Assembly (NCBI GenBank): GCA_020849295.1
Contig: JADLGN010000015.1
Coordinates: 27,168-91,167, forward strand
Origin: Bacteroidia bacterium
GTDB taxonomy: Bacteria; Bacteroidota; Bacteroidia; NS11-12g; UBA9320
Length of the DNA stretch: 64,000 nucleotides
Direction of reading: 5' to 3'
A program made the position numbers and the translations under genes. A model generated the notes under the pieces. The model was not told the DNA's origin and ran no database searches. It saw nothing but the letters and a program-made list of their open reading frames with translations. Below are positions 25,865 to 34,958 of this stretch, piece by piece (the first letter of the stretch is position 1; each line of letters opens with the position of its first letter).

Positions 25865-26695
25865 TTACCTTATTTTATTTTCAACTGAATAAGAGTAATA
25901 TGCACCGAAACAACCTAAGCCCCCTTTAATATTACTAAAAATAATATTTGGCTCACTAAAGATTCCAAAACTATTTTGTGCATTTTGAAGAGTTTTATGA
26001 TATTGAAAATAATTGTAATCAGAATTAATAATATATGCTTTTACATATATAGGTTCATTACTGAATGAATATAAACTATTTGTATAGTAATTATCGTTTT
26101 TAATTTCATTTTTACTTTTAAAATCTCCTTGAACGTATTCATCATATTCTGAATAAACATTTATCTCACTTGAAATTCTATAATAGTTGTTTTGTGAGTT
26201 ACTGTGATTATTGTATTTGTAAGTATATTCTATTATTGTTTCATCCCAGCTATTTGTCATTGAATCTACTTTGTATAGTGCAAGAGTATTATTTTGTGTT
26301 GCGGGAACTGTACAATTTGCAAATACATTTTTACCGTCAAGTAATTTTACTTGAAGATAATAGGTTTCTCCTTTGTTTATTTTAAATTTTGAAGTACTTA
26401 TGGTGTAAAGTTCCAAATTATTATTCCATTCAAGTGTATCTGAAATATTATTATTATAAATTATAACAGATGCATTATTTATCAATTCAGGTTTTGTTGA
26501 ATAAGATGTGCCAATTACAGGTAAGCTCCAGCTAAGCATTGCTTTTACTGTATCGTCGTCAGGCGAAATAAAACATTGAACTACAATTTGTTTTTCTACT
26601 TGCTTAATTTTAACATTTGTAGCTACATCTTCGCATGAGTAAAGAAATAAAGCAGAAATTAATATATATATAAATTTGTTAAAATATTGTTTCAT
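25865..26695 (-). CDS. DUF4249-family lipoprotein
   Basis: The 276-residue protein begins with a lipoprotein signal peptide (lipobox LFLYSC, Cys21). The DUF4249 pattern follows (KQIVVQCFISPDDDTVKAMLSWS, then NNASVIIYNN and GETYYLQVKL). These proteins are outer-membrane-associated partners of a TonB-dependent receptor encoded next to them, as here with a four-base gap. The transported ligand is unknown. The 3' end lies seven bases from the right repeat of the island, so this gene was probably the original convergent neighbour of fabH. Confidence 0.85.
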   Translation of the reverse strand: MKQYFNKFIYILISALFLYSCEDVATNVKIKQVEKQIVVQCFISPDDDTVKAMLSWSLPVIGTSYSTKPELINNASVIIYNNNISDTLEWNNNLELYTISTSKFKINKGETYYLQVKLLDGKNVFANCTVPATQNNTLALYKVDSMTNSWDETIIEYTYKYNNHSNSQNNYYRISSEINVYSEYDEYVQGDFKSKNEIKNDNYYTNSLYSFSNEPIYVKAYIINSDYNYFQYHKTLQNAQNSFGIFSEPNIIFSNIKGGLGCFGAYYSYSVENKIR

Positions 26696-26699
26696 TATT

Positions 26700-29150
26700 T
26701 TAGTTTTTAAATTTGAATGAATATGATAAACTTGGAATTAGCCTGAAAATACTTACTTGCTTTAATTGTCTTAAACTGTCAGAATTTCCCCAATCACCGC
26801 CCAAAATACCTTTGTATCCGCTTGTACCTATATAGTAAAAAAACGGATTTGCTCTGTTATAAAGATTATACACGCTCAATTCAATAGTTCTTTCTCCTTT
26901 CTTTTTTTGTTTTTTGAACATAACACTTATATCGGCTCTGTGATACGGAGCCATACGCGAAGAATTTTTCCCCCCATATTCTGTAACAATCAATGAATTT
27001 ATATAATAATTTTTTAATGAAGAAATCCCTGATTGACCGGGATTATGATGAATCCCTATAAACTCTGATTGAGGTAGAGAAATAGCATTTCCTGTACCAT
27101 ATACCCATGTTGCCGAAATTGTAATATTTTTATTTAGTTCATAAATTCCAACTATAGATGCATCATGTCGGCGATCGTGGCGAGGAAAAAATTCTTTGCC
27201 AAAATTTATTTCATTAAATTTTACTTTAGTCCAGCTAAGTGTATATCCAATCCAGCCTGTAAATTTTCCTTCTTTTTTCTGTAATAAAATTTCTGTTCCA
27301 TAACTTTTTCCGTTTCCTTGTGTAACATTGTTTTGCCAGTCAATTGATTTGGTATCTTCACTATCTATTTCGTCAGCTACTGTTATAAAACTTGCTCCAT
27401 CTTTGTATGTAATAATATTTTCAAGTAGTTTATAATATCCTTCAATAGAAGCTGAAAATCCATAATCATAGAAGTCTTTTGCAAATCCTGCAGCTATCTG
27501 GTGGCTGCGTTGAGGTTTTACTTTATCGGTAACCGGAACCCACAAATCGGTAGGTAAACCAATGCCGGTATTACTTAACAAATGCAAATATTGATTCATG
27601 GTAGCCCATGAAAGTTTTGAAGATAATCCAGGAGTAATTATATAATTTCCTGAAAAACGAGGTTCTATATTTATATAAGTTTTTGATGGCTTCAGTACAG
27701 AAAAACTACTTATTCTTAACCCGGTATTTAACTGAATTTTTTTCCCTATTTTCATTATGTCTTCTGTAAAAATCCCTGTTTCTATTGTTTCCAAACCTTT
27801 TTTATTTTCATAATTACTTTCTGGAAGTTCTGAATTTTTTATTGCAATAGCACTTGGTGTAAAAAAGTGGCGGGTAATTAATATTCCTGATTTAATTGAA
27901 TGCATAGTGTTGGGTATAATATCAACAGTTGATTTTATTGATAAATCGCTTATTCCGCTGTAATATTTCAAAGTAAATTTTTCATTATCGTATTTGCTGT
28001 TTAAGTCAATTCCAAATGTAAAATTTGAATATATCGCCGAAGTGTTTAAATAAAGCTTATTACTTAATTGGTGTGCCCATCTTGCAGTAGCTGTTCTATT
28101 TCCCCAATAAAAGTTAAATTTTTCTTCTAAAGAAATATATTTATTATCATCATAATACTTTTCTTTATATCTAAGGTACATATTATCTTTACCGAAATAT
28201 CCGCTTATAAAAAGTCTGTCTTTGGGTGTAAGTATAAAATTACATTTTGCATTGAAGTCGTAAAAATAATAACCTGACCTTGTAGTTCCTTCTGATGCGA
28301 GTAATATTATCGGTTGAGTAAGAATATCAAAATAAGTACGGCGTGCTGAAATCAAAAATGATGATTTGCCTTTTTTAATTGGACCTTCTATAACTCCTCG
28401 TGAAGATATTGCACCAATAGAAAATTCGCCTGTTGTTTTTTCTTTATTTCCATCTTTCATCTGCATTTCTATAACACTACTTAGTCTTCCTCCAAATCTT
28501 GCAGGGAAACCTCCCTTGGTAAGCTCTACACTCTTTAATGCATCGCCATTAAAAACCGAGAAAAACCCAAATAAATGCTGGGCATTGTAAACCGGAGCAT
28601 CGTCAAGAATTATTAAATTTTGGTCGGGACCTCCGCCCCTCACATAAATTCCTGTTTGTCCTTCACTTCCTTTTTGCACACCGGGTAATAACTGAATTAC
28701 TTTAAAAACATCTTTTTCTCCCATTATTGCCGGTATTTCTTTCAGTTGTTTTATGGGAATATCAATATTGCTCATTTGCGGTTTGTCTGATATGGAATTT
28801 CTTTTATCTGTAATTACTATTTCATTCAATTCGTTAAACAACTCAAGTTCGGCAGTAAGTTCAATGTCTTGGTTGAGATTAATTAAAAATAATTTTTTCT
28901 TAAATCCTACATAACTGAATATTATTGTAAATGTATCTTTTGGTATTGTTATTGAATAAAATCCGTAGCTATTGGTTACAGTTCCATTTTTAATTGATGG
29001 GATATATACACTTACACCTGGTAGTAGCTCTTTGCTTCCCTTTTCTTGTACATAACCAGATATTGTATATTTTGGTATTTGCTGTGCAATAGTAAAAATT
29101 GGTAATTGTAAAAATGAAAATATTAATAAAAAGGTTTTATATTTCAGCAT
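26700..29150 (-). CDS. TonB-dependent receptor with carboxypeptidase-regulatory-like N-terminal domain
   Basis: The 816-residue outer-membrane receptor has a signal peptide (1-22). A CarboxypepD_reg-like/CNA-B domain follows (about 28-110, YTISGYVQEKGSKELLPGVSVYIP), then a plug (about 125-240, GVQKGSEGQTGIYVRGGGPDQNLIILDDAPVYN in part) and a 22-strand-type barrel to the C-terminus. It imports or handles a ligand using TonB energy. It pairs with the DUF4249 gene downstream. Upstream on the same strand, 42 bases away, are copper chaperone and copper ATPase genes, which hints at a metal connection but does not prove it. Confidence 0.9.
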   Translation of the reverse strand: MLKYKTFLLIFSFLQLPIFTIAQQIPKYTISGYVQEKGSKELLPGVSVYIPSIKNGTVTNSYGFYSITIPKDTFTIIFSYVGFKKKLFLINLNQDIELTAELELFNELNEIVITDKRNSISDKPQMSNIDIPIKQLKEIPAIMGEKDVFKVIQLLPGVQKGSEGQTGIYVRGGGPDQNLIILDDAPVYNAQHLFGFFSVFNGDALKSVELTKGGFPARFGGRLSSVIEMQMKDGNKEKTTGEFSIGAISSRGVIEGPIKKGKSSFLISARRTYFDILTQPIILLASEGTTRSGYYFYDFNAKCNFILTPKDRLFISGYFGKDNMYLRYKEKYYDDNKYISLEEKFNFYWGNRTATARWAHQLSNKLYLNTSAIYSNFTFGIDLNSKYDNEKFTLKYYSGISDLSIKSTVDIIPNTMHSIKSGILITRHFFTPSAIAIKNSELPESNYENKKGLETIETGIFTEDIMKIGKKIQLNTGLRISSFSVLKPSKTYINIEPRFSGNYIITPGLSSKLSWATMNQYLHLLSNTGIGLPTDLWVPVTDKVKPQRSHQIAAGFAKDFYDYGFSASIEGYYKLLENIITYKDGASFITVADEIDSEDTKSIDWQNNVTQGNGKSYGTEILLQKKEGKFTGWIGYTLSWTKVKFNEINFGKEFFPRHDRRHDASIVGIYELNKNITISATWVYGTGNAISLPQSEFIGIHHNPGQSGISSLKNYYINSLIVTEYGGKNSSRMAPYHRADISVMFKKQKKKGERTIELSVYNLYNRANPFFYYIGTSGYKGILGGDWGNSDSLRQLKQVSIFRLIPSLSYSFKFKN

Positions 29151-29192
29151 ATTGATTTTTGTTACACAATTTTATGTCATTACACCTATCGC

Positions 29193-29402
29193 TCATTTAA
29201 TTAATTCAGCATTATATCCTATTTCACTTAGAATTTTTTTAATATCATCAAATGAGAGTGTATCTGATTCTATTGTTAAAATTTTTTCAGGAGTTGATAT
29301 ATCAACATCCCACTTATTAATTTTTTCGGTGCTTAATACTGGTTTTACAGTGTTAATACATCCATTGCAATTAATATTTGTTTTAAATTTATATGTACTC
29401 AT
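29193..29402 (-). CDS. Heavy-metal-associated (HMA) domain copper chaperone-like protein
   Basis: The 69-residue single HMA domain has a CNGC metal site (residues 12-15, INCNGCINTV) in place of the common GMTCxxC. It binds Cu(I) or a related soft metal and probably passes it to the ATPase encoded three bases upstream. It ends with the expected IGYNAELIK ferredoxin-like strand. It is likely co-transcribed with copA. Confidence 0.85.
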   Translation of the reverse strand: MSTYKFKTNINCNGCINTVKPVLSTEKINKWDVDISTPEKILTIESDTLSFDDIKKILSEIGYNAELIK

Positions 29403-29405
29403 TTT

Positions 29406-31631
29406 TTATATTTTTTTCAATTTTAATAATAAACTATTACTTACAACACATACCGAACTCAAAGCCATTGCTGCACCTGCTATCATTGGATCAAGTAAAA
29501 AACCATTTATAGGAAAAAGCAATCCGGCAGCTATTGGTATAGCAATTATATTATAAATAAAAGCCCAAAATAGATTCTGATTTATTGTATTTACTGTTTT
29601 TGAAGACAAATTTATTGTATCCTCAATTTTCAATAAGTCAGATGAGTTAATAATTATTTGAGAAGCGCCAATAGCAATATCGCTTCCTTTGCCCATTGCA
29701 ATACTAACATCTGCTGCTGCAAGTGCTGCACTATCGTTTATTCCATCTCCCGCCATTGCTACAATTTTTGATTCGCTATGCAATTTTTTTATATATTCTG
29801 TTTTGCCTTCGGGCATTACTTCAGCTTTAAAATTATCAATATTTACAATATTTGCAACTGCTTTTGCCGAATTATAATTATCGCCGGTAAGCATTATCAC
29901 ATCTATTCCTTTATTTCTAATTTGAGTAATTGCCTTGGCAGATGTTTCTTTTATTTTATCACTTAATGCAAAAACCGAAATTACTTTTTCATTATCAGTA
30001 AAAAACACTAATGAACTGCCTGTATTTTGATGATTAAGTATAAAATTGTTTGTTTCATCGGTAATTTTAATATCGTTTTTCTTAACGAGTTTTAAGTTTC
30101 CTGTGTAATACTGCTTATTATCAATAGTTGAAGAGTTTCCCATTCCGGGTATATTTATAAAATTTTCAACTACAGGTAAATCAGTAGCATGTATTTTTTC
30201 TAAAATCGCTTTAGACAATGGGTGGTCTGAAAGTCTGGTTATAGCAACTATTATTTTTTTATATTTTTCATCCTCATTAAGCCATATTTCGTTTGTTACT
30301 GTTGGTTTGCCTTCTGTAATAGTACCGGTTTTATCTATTACTAATGAATTTATTTTGTGTGCTAATTCAAGGCTTTCAGCATCCTTTATCAAAATTCCTC
30401 GCTTTGCCCCAATCCCTATTCCTACCATTATTGCTGTTGGTGTAGCAAGACCAAGTGCACAAGGGCAAGAAATTATCAATACATTTACAAAAGATAGAAA
30501 TCCATATTCAATACTATGTTTGTTGCCTGAAAAAAGCCAAATAATCAAACATACAACTGCAATAGAAATCACAATAGGTACAAAAATCCCTGAAATTTTG
30601 TCGGCAAGTTTTTGATAAGGTGACTTACTGCTTTGCGACTCTTTAATCATAAGTATAATTTGAGAAAGAATAGTTTGACTACCTATTTTCTCTGCTTTAT
30701 AGTATAATGTTCCTTTTTGATTTATAGTACCTGCCCATACTTTTGACAATTCACTTTTTTCAACAGCAATTGGCTCTCCGCTAAGCATACTTTCGTCAAT
30801 AAACGAATTCCCTGAAATTACTATTCCGTCAACAGCTATATTTTCACCTGGGCGAACAAGCAAAGTATCTCCTACTTTTACTAATTTTACAGGTATTTCT
30901 TCAACACTTTTGTCAGGTAAAATCAGATTTACAGTCTTTGGTTTTAGTTTTATTAATTCTTTTAATGCTCCTGCTGTATTTCCTTTTGCTTTTTCTTCAA
31001 GCATTTTACCTATTAATATGAAAGCTATAACTACCGATGATGCTTCAAAGTAAACATGTGCATGCAATCCACGATTATGCCAAAAATCATCAAACAAGGT
31101 ATTAAATATACTGAATATGTATGCTGTTGCTGTGCTTAATGCAACTAAAGTATCCATATTTGATTGTTTTTTCAATAATAGTCGGTATGCATTAATGTAG
31201 AAATCCTTTCCCATCCAGCAAACTACAGGTGTAGAAAAAATCCACATTATATAATTTGCATACTTTATATCCATATAAAACATAGAAATAACAAATACAG
31301 GTAAGGAAAAAACTATGGCACCTGTCGTGTTATTTCTAAGTTTGCTATAATTTGATATATTTATTTTTTCAAGTTCATCTTCTTCATCTTCACTTTCGTC
31401 TATATATAAATCATAACCTGTTTTTTGAAGATTTTCACGAATTAAAACAGGGTTTGTCTTATCAGAATCGTACTCAATTTTAGCCAAAGCTCCTGCAAAA
31501 TTTACTGAAGCATTATTTACTCCATTTGTATTTTTTAATATTGATTCAACACTTACAGCACAAGCAGCACAAGACATATTGAGTATCGGAAATACTTTTT
31601 TTTGAATATTGTCTTTTATTTCCGTTTCCAT
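29406..31631 (-). CDS. copA: Copper-translocating P1B-type ATPase
   Basis: The 741-residue membrane ATPase has one N-terminal HMA domain (SCAACAVSVE, CxxC near residues 20-23) and eight predicted membrane segments. It carries the CPC ion site (ISCPCALGLATPTA), the phosphorylation motif DKTGTITEG and the hinge GDGINDSAALAAAD. It pumps Cu(I) out of the cytoplasm. CPC with the P1B-1-type sequence supports copper over zinc or cadmium. The chaperone gene follows after three bases. Confidence 0.93.
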   Translation of the reverse strand: METEIKDNIQKKVFPILNMSCAACAVSVESILKNTNGVNNASVNFAGALAKIEYDSDKTNPVLIRENLQKTGYDLYIDESEDEEDELEKINISNYSKLRNNTTGAIVFSLPVFVISMFYMDIKYANYIMWIFSTPVVCWMGKDFYINAYRLLLKKQSNMDTLVALSTATAYIFSIFNTLFDDFWHNRGLHAHVYFEASSVVIAFILIGKMLEEKAKGNTAGALKELIKLKPKTVNLILPDKSVEEIPVKLVKVGDTLLVRPGENIAVDGIVISGNSFIDESMLSGEPIAVEKSELSKVWAGTINQKGTLYYKAEKIGSQTILSQIILMIKESQSSKSPYQKLADKISGIFVPIVISIAVVCLIIWLFSGNKHSIEYGFLSFVNVLIISCPCALGLATPTAIMVGIGIGAKRGILIKDAESLELAHKINSLVIDKTGTITEGKPTVTNEIWLNEDEKYKKIIVAITRLSDHPLSKAILEKIHATDLPVVENFINIPGMGNSSTIDNKQYYTGNLKLVKKNDIKITDETNNFILNHQNTGSSLVFFTDNEKVISVFALSDKIKETSAKAITQIRNKGIDVIMLTGDNYNSAKAVANIVNIDNFKAEVMPEGKTEYIKKLHSESKIVAMAGDGINDSAALAAADVSIAMGKGSDIAIGASQIIINSSDLLKIEDTINLSSKTVNTINQNLFWAFIYNIIAIPIAAGLLFPINGFLLDPMIAGAAMALSSVCVVSNSLLLKLKKI

Positions 31632-31677
31632 AGTTTGATTTTTTTTATTAAATTTATTCTTTAAATATTTTGTAAGG

Positions 31678-31685
31678 CAAAATTA
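31678..31685 (-). promoter_or_regulatory. -7 box (TAATTTTG) for the copA operon
   Basis: The minus strand reads TAATTTTG, an exact consensus match, 46 bases before the copA ATG at 31631. It lies between the DUF4153 stop and copA. Confidence 0.5.
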
Positions 31686-31707
31686 ACTATGTACTTGTTA
31701 TAGTTTG

Positions 31708-32952
31708 TCATTTAAAGTTAAATATTAACGGAAATACAAAAGTTACTATAATTGACCATAAACTGTATAATGGCAAAAAAGAAGCTATACTATTCTCTGC
31801 ATTTTCTATTTCATCCTTGTGTTTAATTGATTTTATTAATCTTAACATTACCATTACAAGATTAGAAAGTATAAGAATGTTGCCACCTAATACAGCAAGT
31901 CTGTTTGGAGTAATTCCCCATTCAGTAATTCTGAAAAGTATAGCAGATAAAGCAATTCCATTTACAAGAATTGTAACTATAGACAAAGCAAGTAATAAAA
32001 ATAAACTAAAATTACTTTTTGAGACTTTAGAAGTTTCAGCAATTGAAAAAAGAATAATTGCCATAACTCCAATAAGCAACAAATTAAAAATTATAAGAAA
32101 ATCTCTGTCATTATATGGGTCTTTGCCTGTACTTATTAAAGTAAAAAGATATATTACAAGTGTAATTAATACCAGAGGAGTGAATACTTTTGCAATAACC
32201 GGTGAAACTTTACTTACCAACTGAGGATTAATATTAATCAGGTAAGTCCCAACAATTGGAGAAGCCGCAAGTCCCCATATAACTATATATTTTATATAAA
32301 AATCTTCAATTTTTACATCTATTAAATTAAATAATCCAAGAGTAATTCCGGTTAAAATTCCACCTGCAATAAGCACAATTGTAACAATAACAGTCAAGTC
32401 ACCATTAAATCTTAAAAAATCTAAACGTTTTTGTTTGTTTTTATAATCATTACCGATAAATGAGTAGCCAAATACAGCCCATAAAAAAAATGGCAAATGA
32501 ATACAGGCAAGTACAAGGGTATCGCTTTTTGCATTTTCGGGAAGTAGATTTATGTATATTGCAGAGATTAAAAAAAGAGAAAAAGAGATAATGTATTTTT
32601 TAAAATGCAATTTTTGTTTCCATAAAAAATATGCTGACAAAAAAGGCAAAACAATAAATGCTATGTTCCTTGAGAAAAAAAAATCTTCTTTAACAATTGT
32701 AAATTCAGGGATTTTTGCAATAAATCCGGCAATTGCTGAAGCAATTATTACAAAAATAAGTTCATTGCCTGTTTCCTTTGTTAGTTGTTCGTTATCAAAG
32801 TTTAAGCGTTCATACCATACCTGCGCTATTAAGTTGTCATTTATTTCATGGTATATTGAATTAAATTCACTTTTGAAAGTGTTTTTATTTTCACGATACA
32901 ATTTTTCAAGATGTTGAGGATTGTCAATATTGCTTAATATTTCTGTTTTCAT
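31708..32952 (-). CDS. DUF4153-family multi-pass membrane protein
   Basis: From the ATG at 32952 the product is 414 residues; a Met five codons earlier is possible. A short soluble N-terminus (about 1-60) precedes roughly ten to twelve hydrophobic segments. The pattern fits DUF4153/DUF4173-like inner-membrane proteins of unknown function. It is the last gene of the probable MFS-glycosylase-DUF4153 transcript, 34 bases after the glycosylase gene. Confidence 0.75.
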   Translation of the reverse strand: MKTEILSNIDNPQHLEKLYRENKNTFKSEFNSIYHEINDNLIAQVWYERLNFDNEQLTKETGNELIFVIIASAIAGFIAKIPEFTIVKEDFFFSRNIAFIVLPFLSAYFLWKQKLHFKKYIISFSLFLISAIYINLLPENAKSDTLVLACIHLPFFLWAVFGYSFIGNDYKNKQKRLDFLRFNGDLTVIVTIVLIAGGILTGITLGLFNLIDVKIEDFYIKYIVIWGLAASPIVGTYLININPQLVSKVSPVIAKVFTPLVLITLVIYLFTLISTGKDPYNDRDFLIIFNLLLIGVMAIILFSIAETSKVSKSNFSLFLLLALSIVTILVNGIALSAILFRITEWGITPNRLAVLGGNILILSNLVMVMLRLIKSIKHKDEIENAENSIASFLPLYSLWSIIVTFVFPLIFNFK

Positions 32953-32986
32953 TTGATTGAAAATCATTTTTGAAGTTAATATAAAA

Positions 32987-33595
32987 TTATTTAATGATAA
33001 CTTTTTTGCTTACCCATTTATTGTTTTCTATATAAAACCTAAAATTCCATTTTGCATGCTCGCCGGCATAATCTACACCAATTCTCGGGCAAGATACAAT
33101 TTCATTAACATCAATATTTTTATAGTGTTCAATAAAAATTGTATTTGAATCAAGTCTTGTTTCGTTAAGTGCAGTAGTAATACCAAGAGCTGATGAAAGA
33201 GATCCCGGTCCCGAACAAAGGTTTACACTTAATGTACTTTTATTTTTTCTGTAAAGAATATTTTCAATCCCTTCAATTGGTTCAATAGCTCTTATAAGAA
33301 CAGCATGAGGCTTATTTTCTATATTGGTAACTACATTAAAAAGATGATGAATACCGTAGCAAAGATAAATATATGCAATACCGCCGTGGTTATACATTGC
33401 TTTATTTCGTTCGGTGTATTTGTTGTTATAGGCATGTGAAGCTTTGTCTTGCGGTGCCATATATGCTTCGGTTTCTACTATCATTCCCGAAGTATATTTT
33501 CCATTTATGTATGTACAAAGTTTTTTGCCTAAAAGTTTTTTTGCAACATCAGTAACATCAGAATTTTGATAAAATGAAACAGGCAATACGTCCAT
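32987..33595 (-). CDS. DNA-3-methyladenine glycosylase (AAG/MPG family)
   Basis: The 202-residue protein shows the alkyladenine glycosylase core: IVETEAYMAPQDKASHA (catalytic Glu and substrate pocket), AYIYLCYGIHHLFNVV, VLIRAIEP and LCSGPGSL. It excises alkylated purines and hypoxanthine in base-excision repair. Its length fits the bacterial family. Its start overlaps the last base of the MFS gene, so the two are co-translated. Confidence 0.93.
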   Translation of the reverse strand: MDVLPVSFYQNSDVTDVAKKLLGKKLCTYINGKYTSGMIVETEAYMAPQDKASHAYNNKYTERNKAMYNHGGIAYIYLCYGIHHLFNVVTNIENKPHAVLIRAIEPIEGIENILYRKNKSTLSVNLCSGPGSLSSALGITTALNETRLDSNTIFIEHYKNIDVNEIVSCPRIGVDYAGEHAKWNFRFYIENNKWVSKKVIIK

Positions 33596-34782
33596 TATTC
33601 ATTAATTTTTGCAGGTTTAAAAATACTTTTTAAACCAAACATACTAAATATCATAATTGCACTTCCGGTAGCAAGTGGCAGTTGATAAAAAATTTGATAA
33701 AGTCCACCGGCAATTACCGGACCTATAATTCTTGCAAGTGCACCATAGCTTTGGAACGTTCCCATTATCTTACCTTGGCTGGCTACATCAGTTTGTTTAC
33801 TTATCAATGACATAAAAACAGGGCTTATACAAGCATTGGCAAATGCCAAAGTTGCACAGCAAAACAAAGTAGGCAACAAAAAGAAATTTTTAGGTACAAA
33901 AGGTAATAATCCAAGTCCCACAATCATTAATGTCCAACCAGTATAAAGCATAATACGGTCATTGAATCTCCCCGATATTTTTCCAAGCAATCCACCTTGC
34001 ACAATTGAAGAAACCAAGCCAATAAATGCAAATATCCAACCTACATCTTTTTTACTTATCCCATATTCATTTTCCCAAAGCAAAATACTTGATACCTGCA
34101 TCATACTAAAAGCTGCAACAAACAAAAAATTCAATATCAAAATTGTTCCTATTAATGGTGTTTTTAGTTCTTTAATAGCATTAAGATTGCTTTTAATAAA
34201 ACCCGGGCGACTTGATTTTCCTTTTTCTTTAAGGCTTTCGGGTAAAATAAAATATATCAAAATAAAATTTAGCAGACATATACTCATTGCAAGTATTCCT
34301 ACAGGAAATATACTGTCGTACTTATGCATCAAAAAACCGCCAATTGGCGGACCAAAAATAAAACCCATACCGAAAGCTGCCCCAAGTTTACCCATAGATT
34401 TTGTTCTTTCTTCGGGTTTGGTAATATCAGCAATATAAGCTGTTGCAGCGGCTATATTTGCCGAGCCAAATCCGGCAAGTAATCGCGAAATAATCAATAA
34501 CCAAATATTTGAAGTAAATGCAAAAATTAAATATGCCGTGGCAGTAATAAATGAACTGATAAGCAATATTGGTTTACGCCCAAATTTATCGCTTATATTA
34601 CCCCAAAATGCACTGAATAGAAATTGCATCAGACTGAAAAGTCCCATCAAAACTCCACTTACAATTTCAGGATATCCAAGTGTTTTGCATACATAGTTTG
34701 GTAAAATAGGTATTACTAAACCAAAACCTAAAATATCAATAAATATTGTGAGAAATATAATCCAGATTGCAGGTGTTTTCAT
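33595..34782 (-). CDS. MFS transporter (TetA/drug-H+ antiporter-like)
   Basis: The 395-residue protein has twelve predicted membrane segments. The motif-A sequence GNISDKFGRKPILL lies after segment 2, and an antiporter-like motif C region (GFGSANIAAATAYIAD to GAAFGMGFIFGPPIGGFL) covers segments 4-5. The closest look is to the TCR/Tet group of proton-coupled exporters. The substrate cannot be read from sequence. It is the first gene of a three-gene unit with the glycosylase and DUF4153 genes. Confidence 0.87.
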   Translation of the reverse strand: MKTPAIWIIFLTIFIDILGFGLVIPILPNYVCKTLGYPEIVSGVLMGLFSLMQFLFSAFWGNISDKFGRKPILLISSFITATAYLIFAFTSNIWLLIISRLLAGFGSANIAAATAYIADITKPEERTKSMGKLGAAFGMGFIFGPPIGGFLMHKYDSIFPVGILAMSICLLNFILIYFILPESLKEKGKSSRPGFIKSNLNAIKELKTPLIGTILILNFLFVAAFSMMQVSSILLWENEYGISKKDVGWIFAFIGLVSSIVQGGLLGKISGRFNDRIMLYTGWTLMIVGLGLLPFVPKNFFLLPTLFCCATLAFANACISPVFMSLISKQTDVASQGKIMGTFQSYGALARIIGPVIAGGLYQIFYQLPLATGSAIMIFSMFGLKSIFKPAKINE

Positions 34783-34798
34783 CTGTTTTTTTACAATG

Positions 34799-34806
34799 CA
34801 AATTTA
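34799..34806 (-). promoter_or_regulatory. -7 box (TAAATTTG) for the MFS operon
   Basis: The minus strand reads TAAATTTG, an exact consensus match, 16 bases before the MFS ATG at 34782. Confidence 0.5.
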
Positions 34807-34958
34807 TAATTACTTAAACAAATAAATATTAAACAATATTTTACACGATAAAGTTGAGTTTTTTTTTTAAATTAATTAATAAATAAAAAAACAAAATTTA
34901 AAATTTGAAAGTTATAAATGTGTATTACCAAAATTCATAACTTGCACCAAAAATTTTA

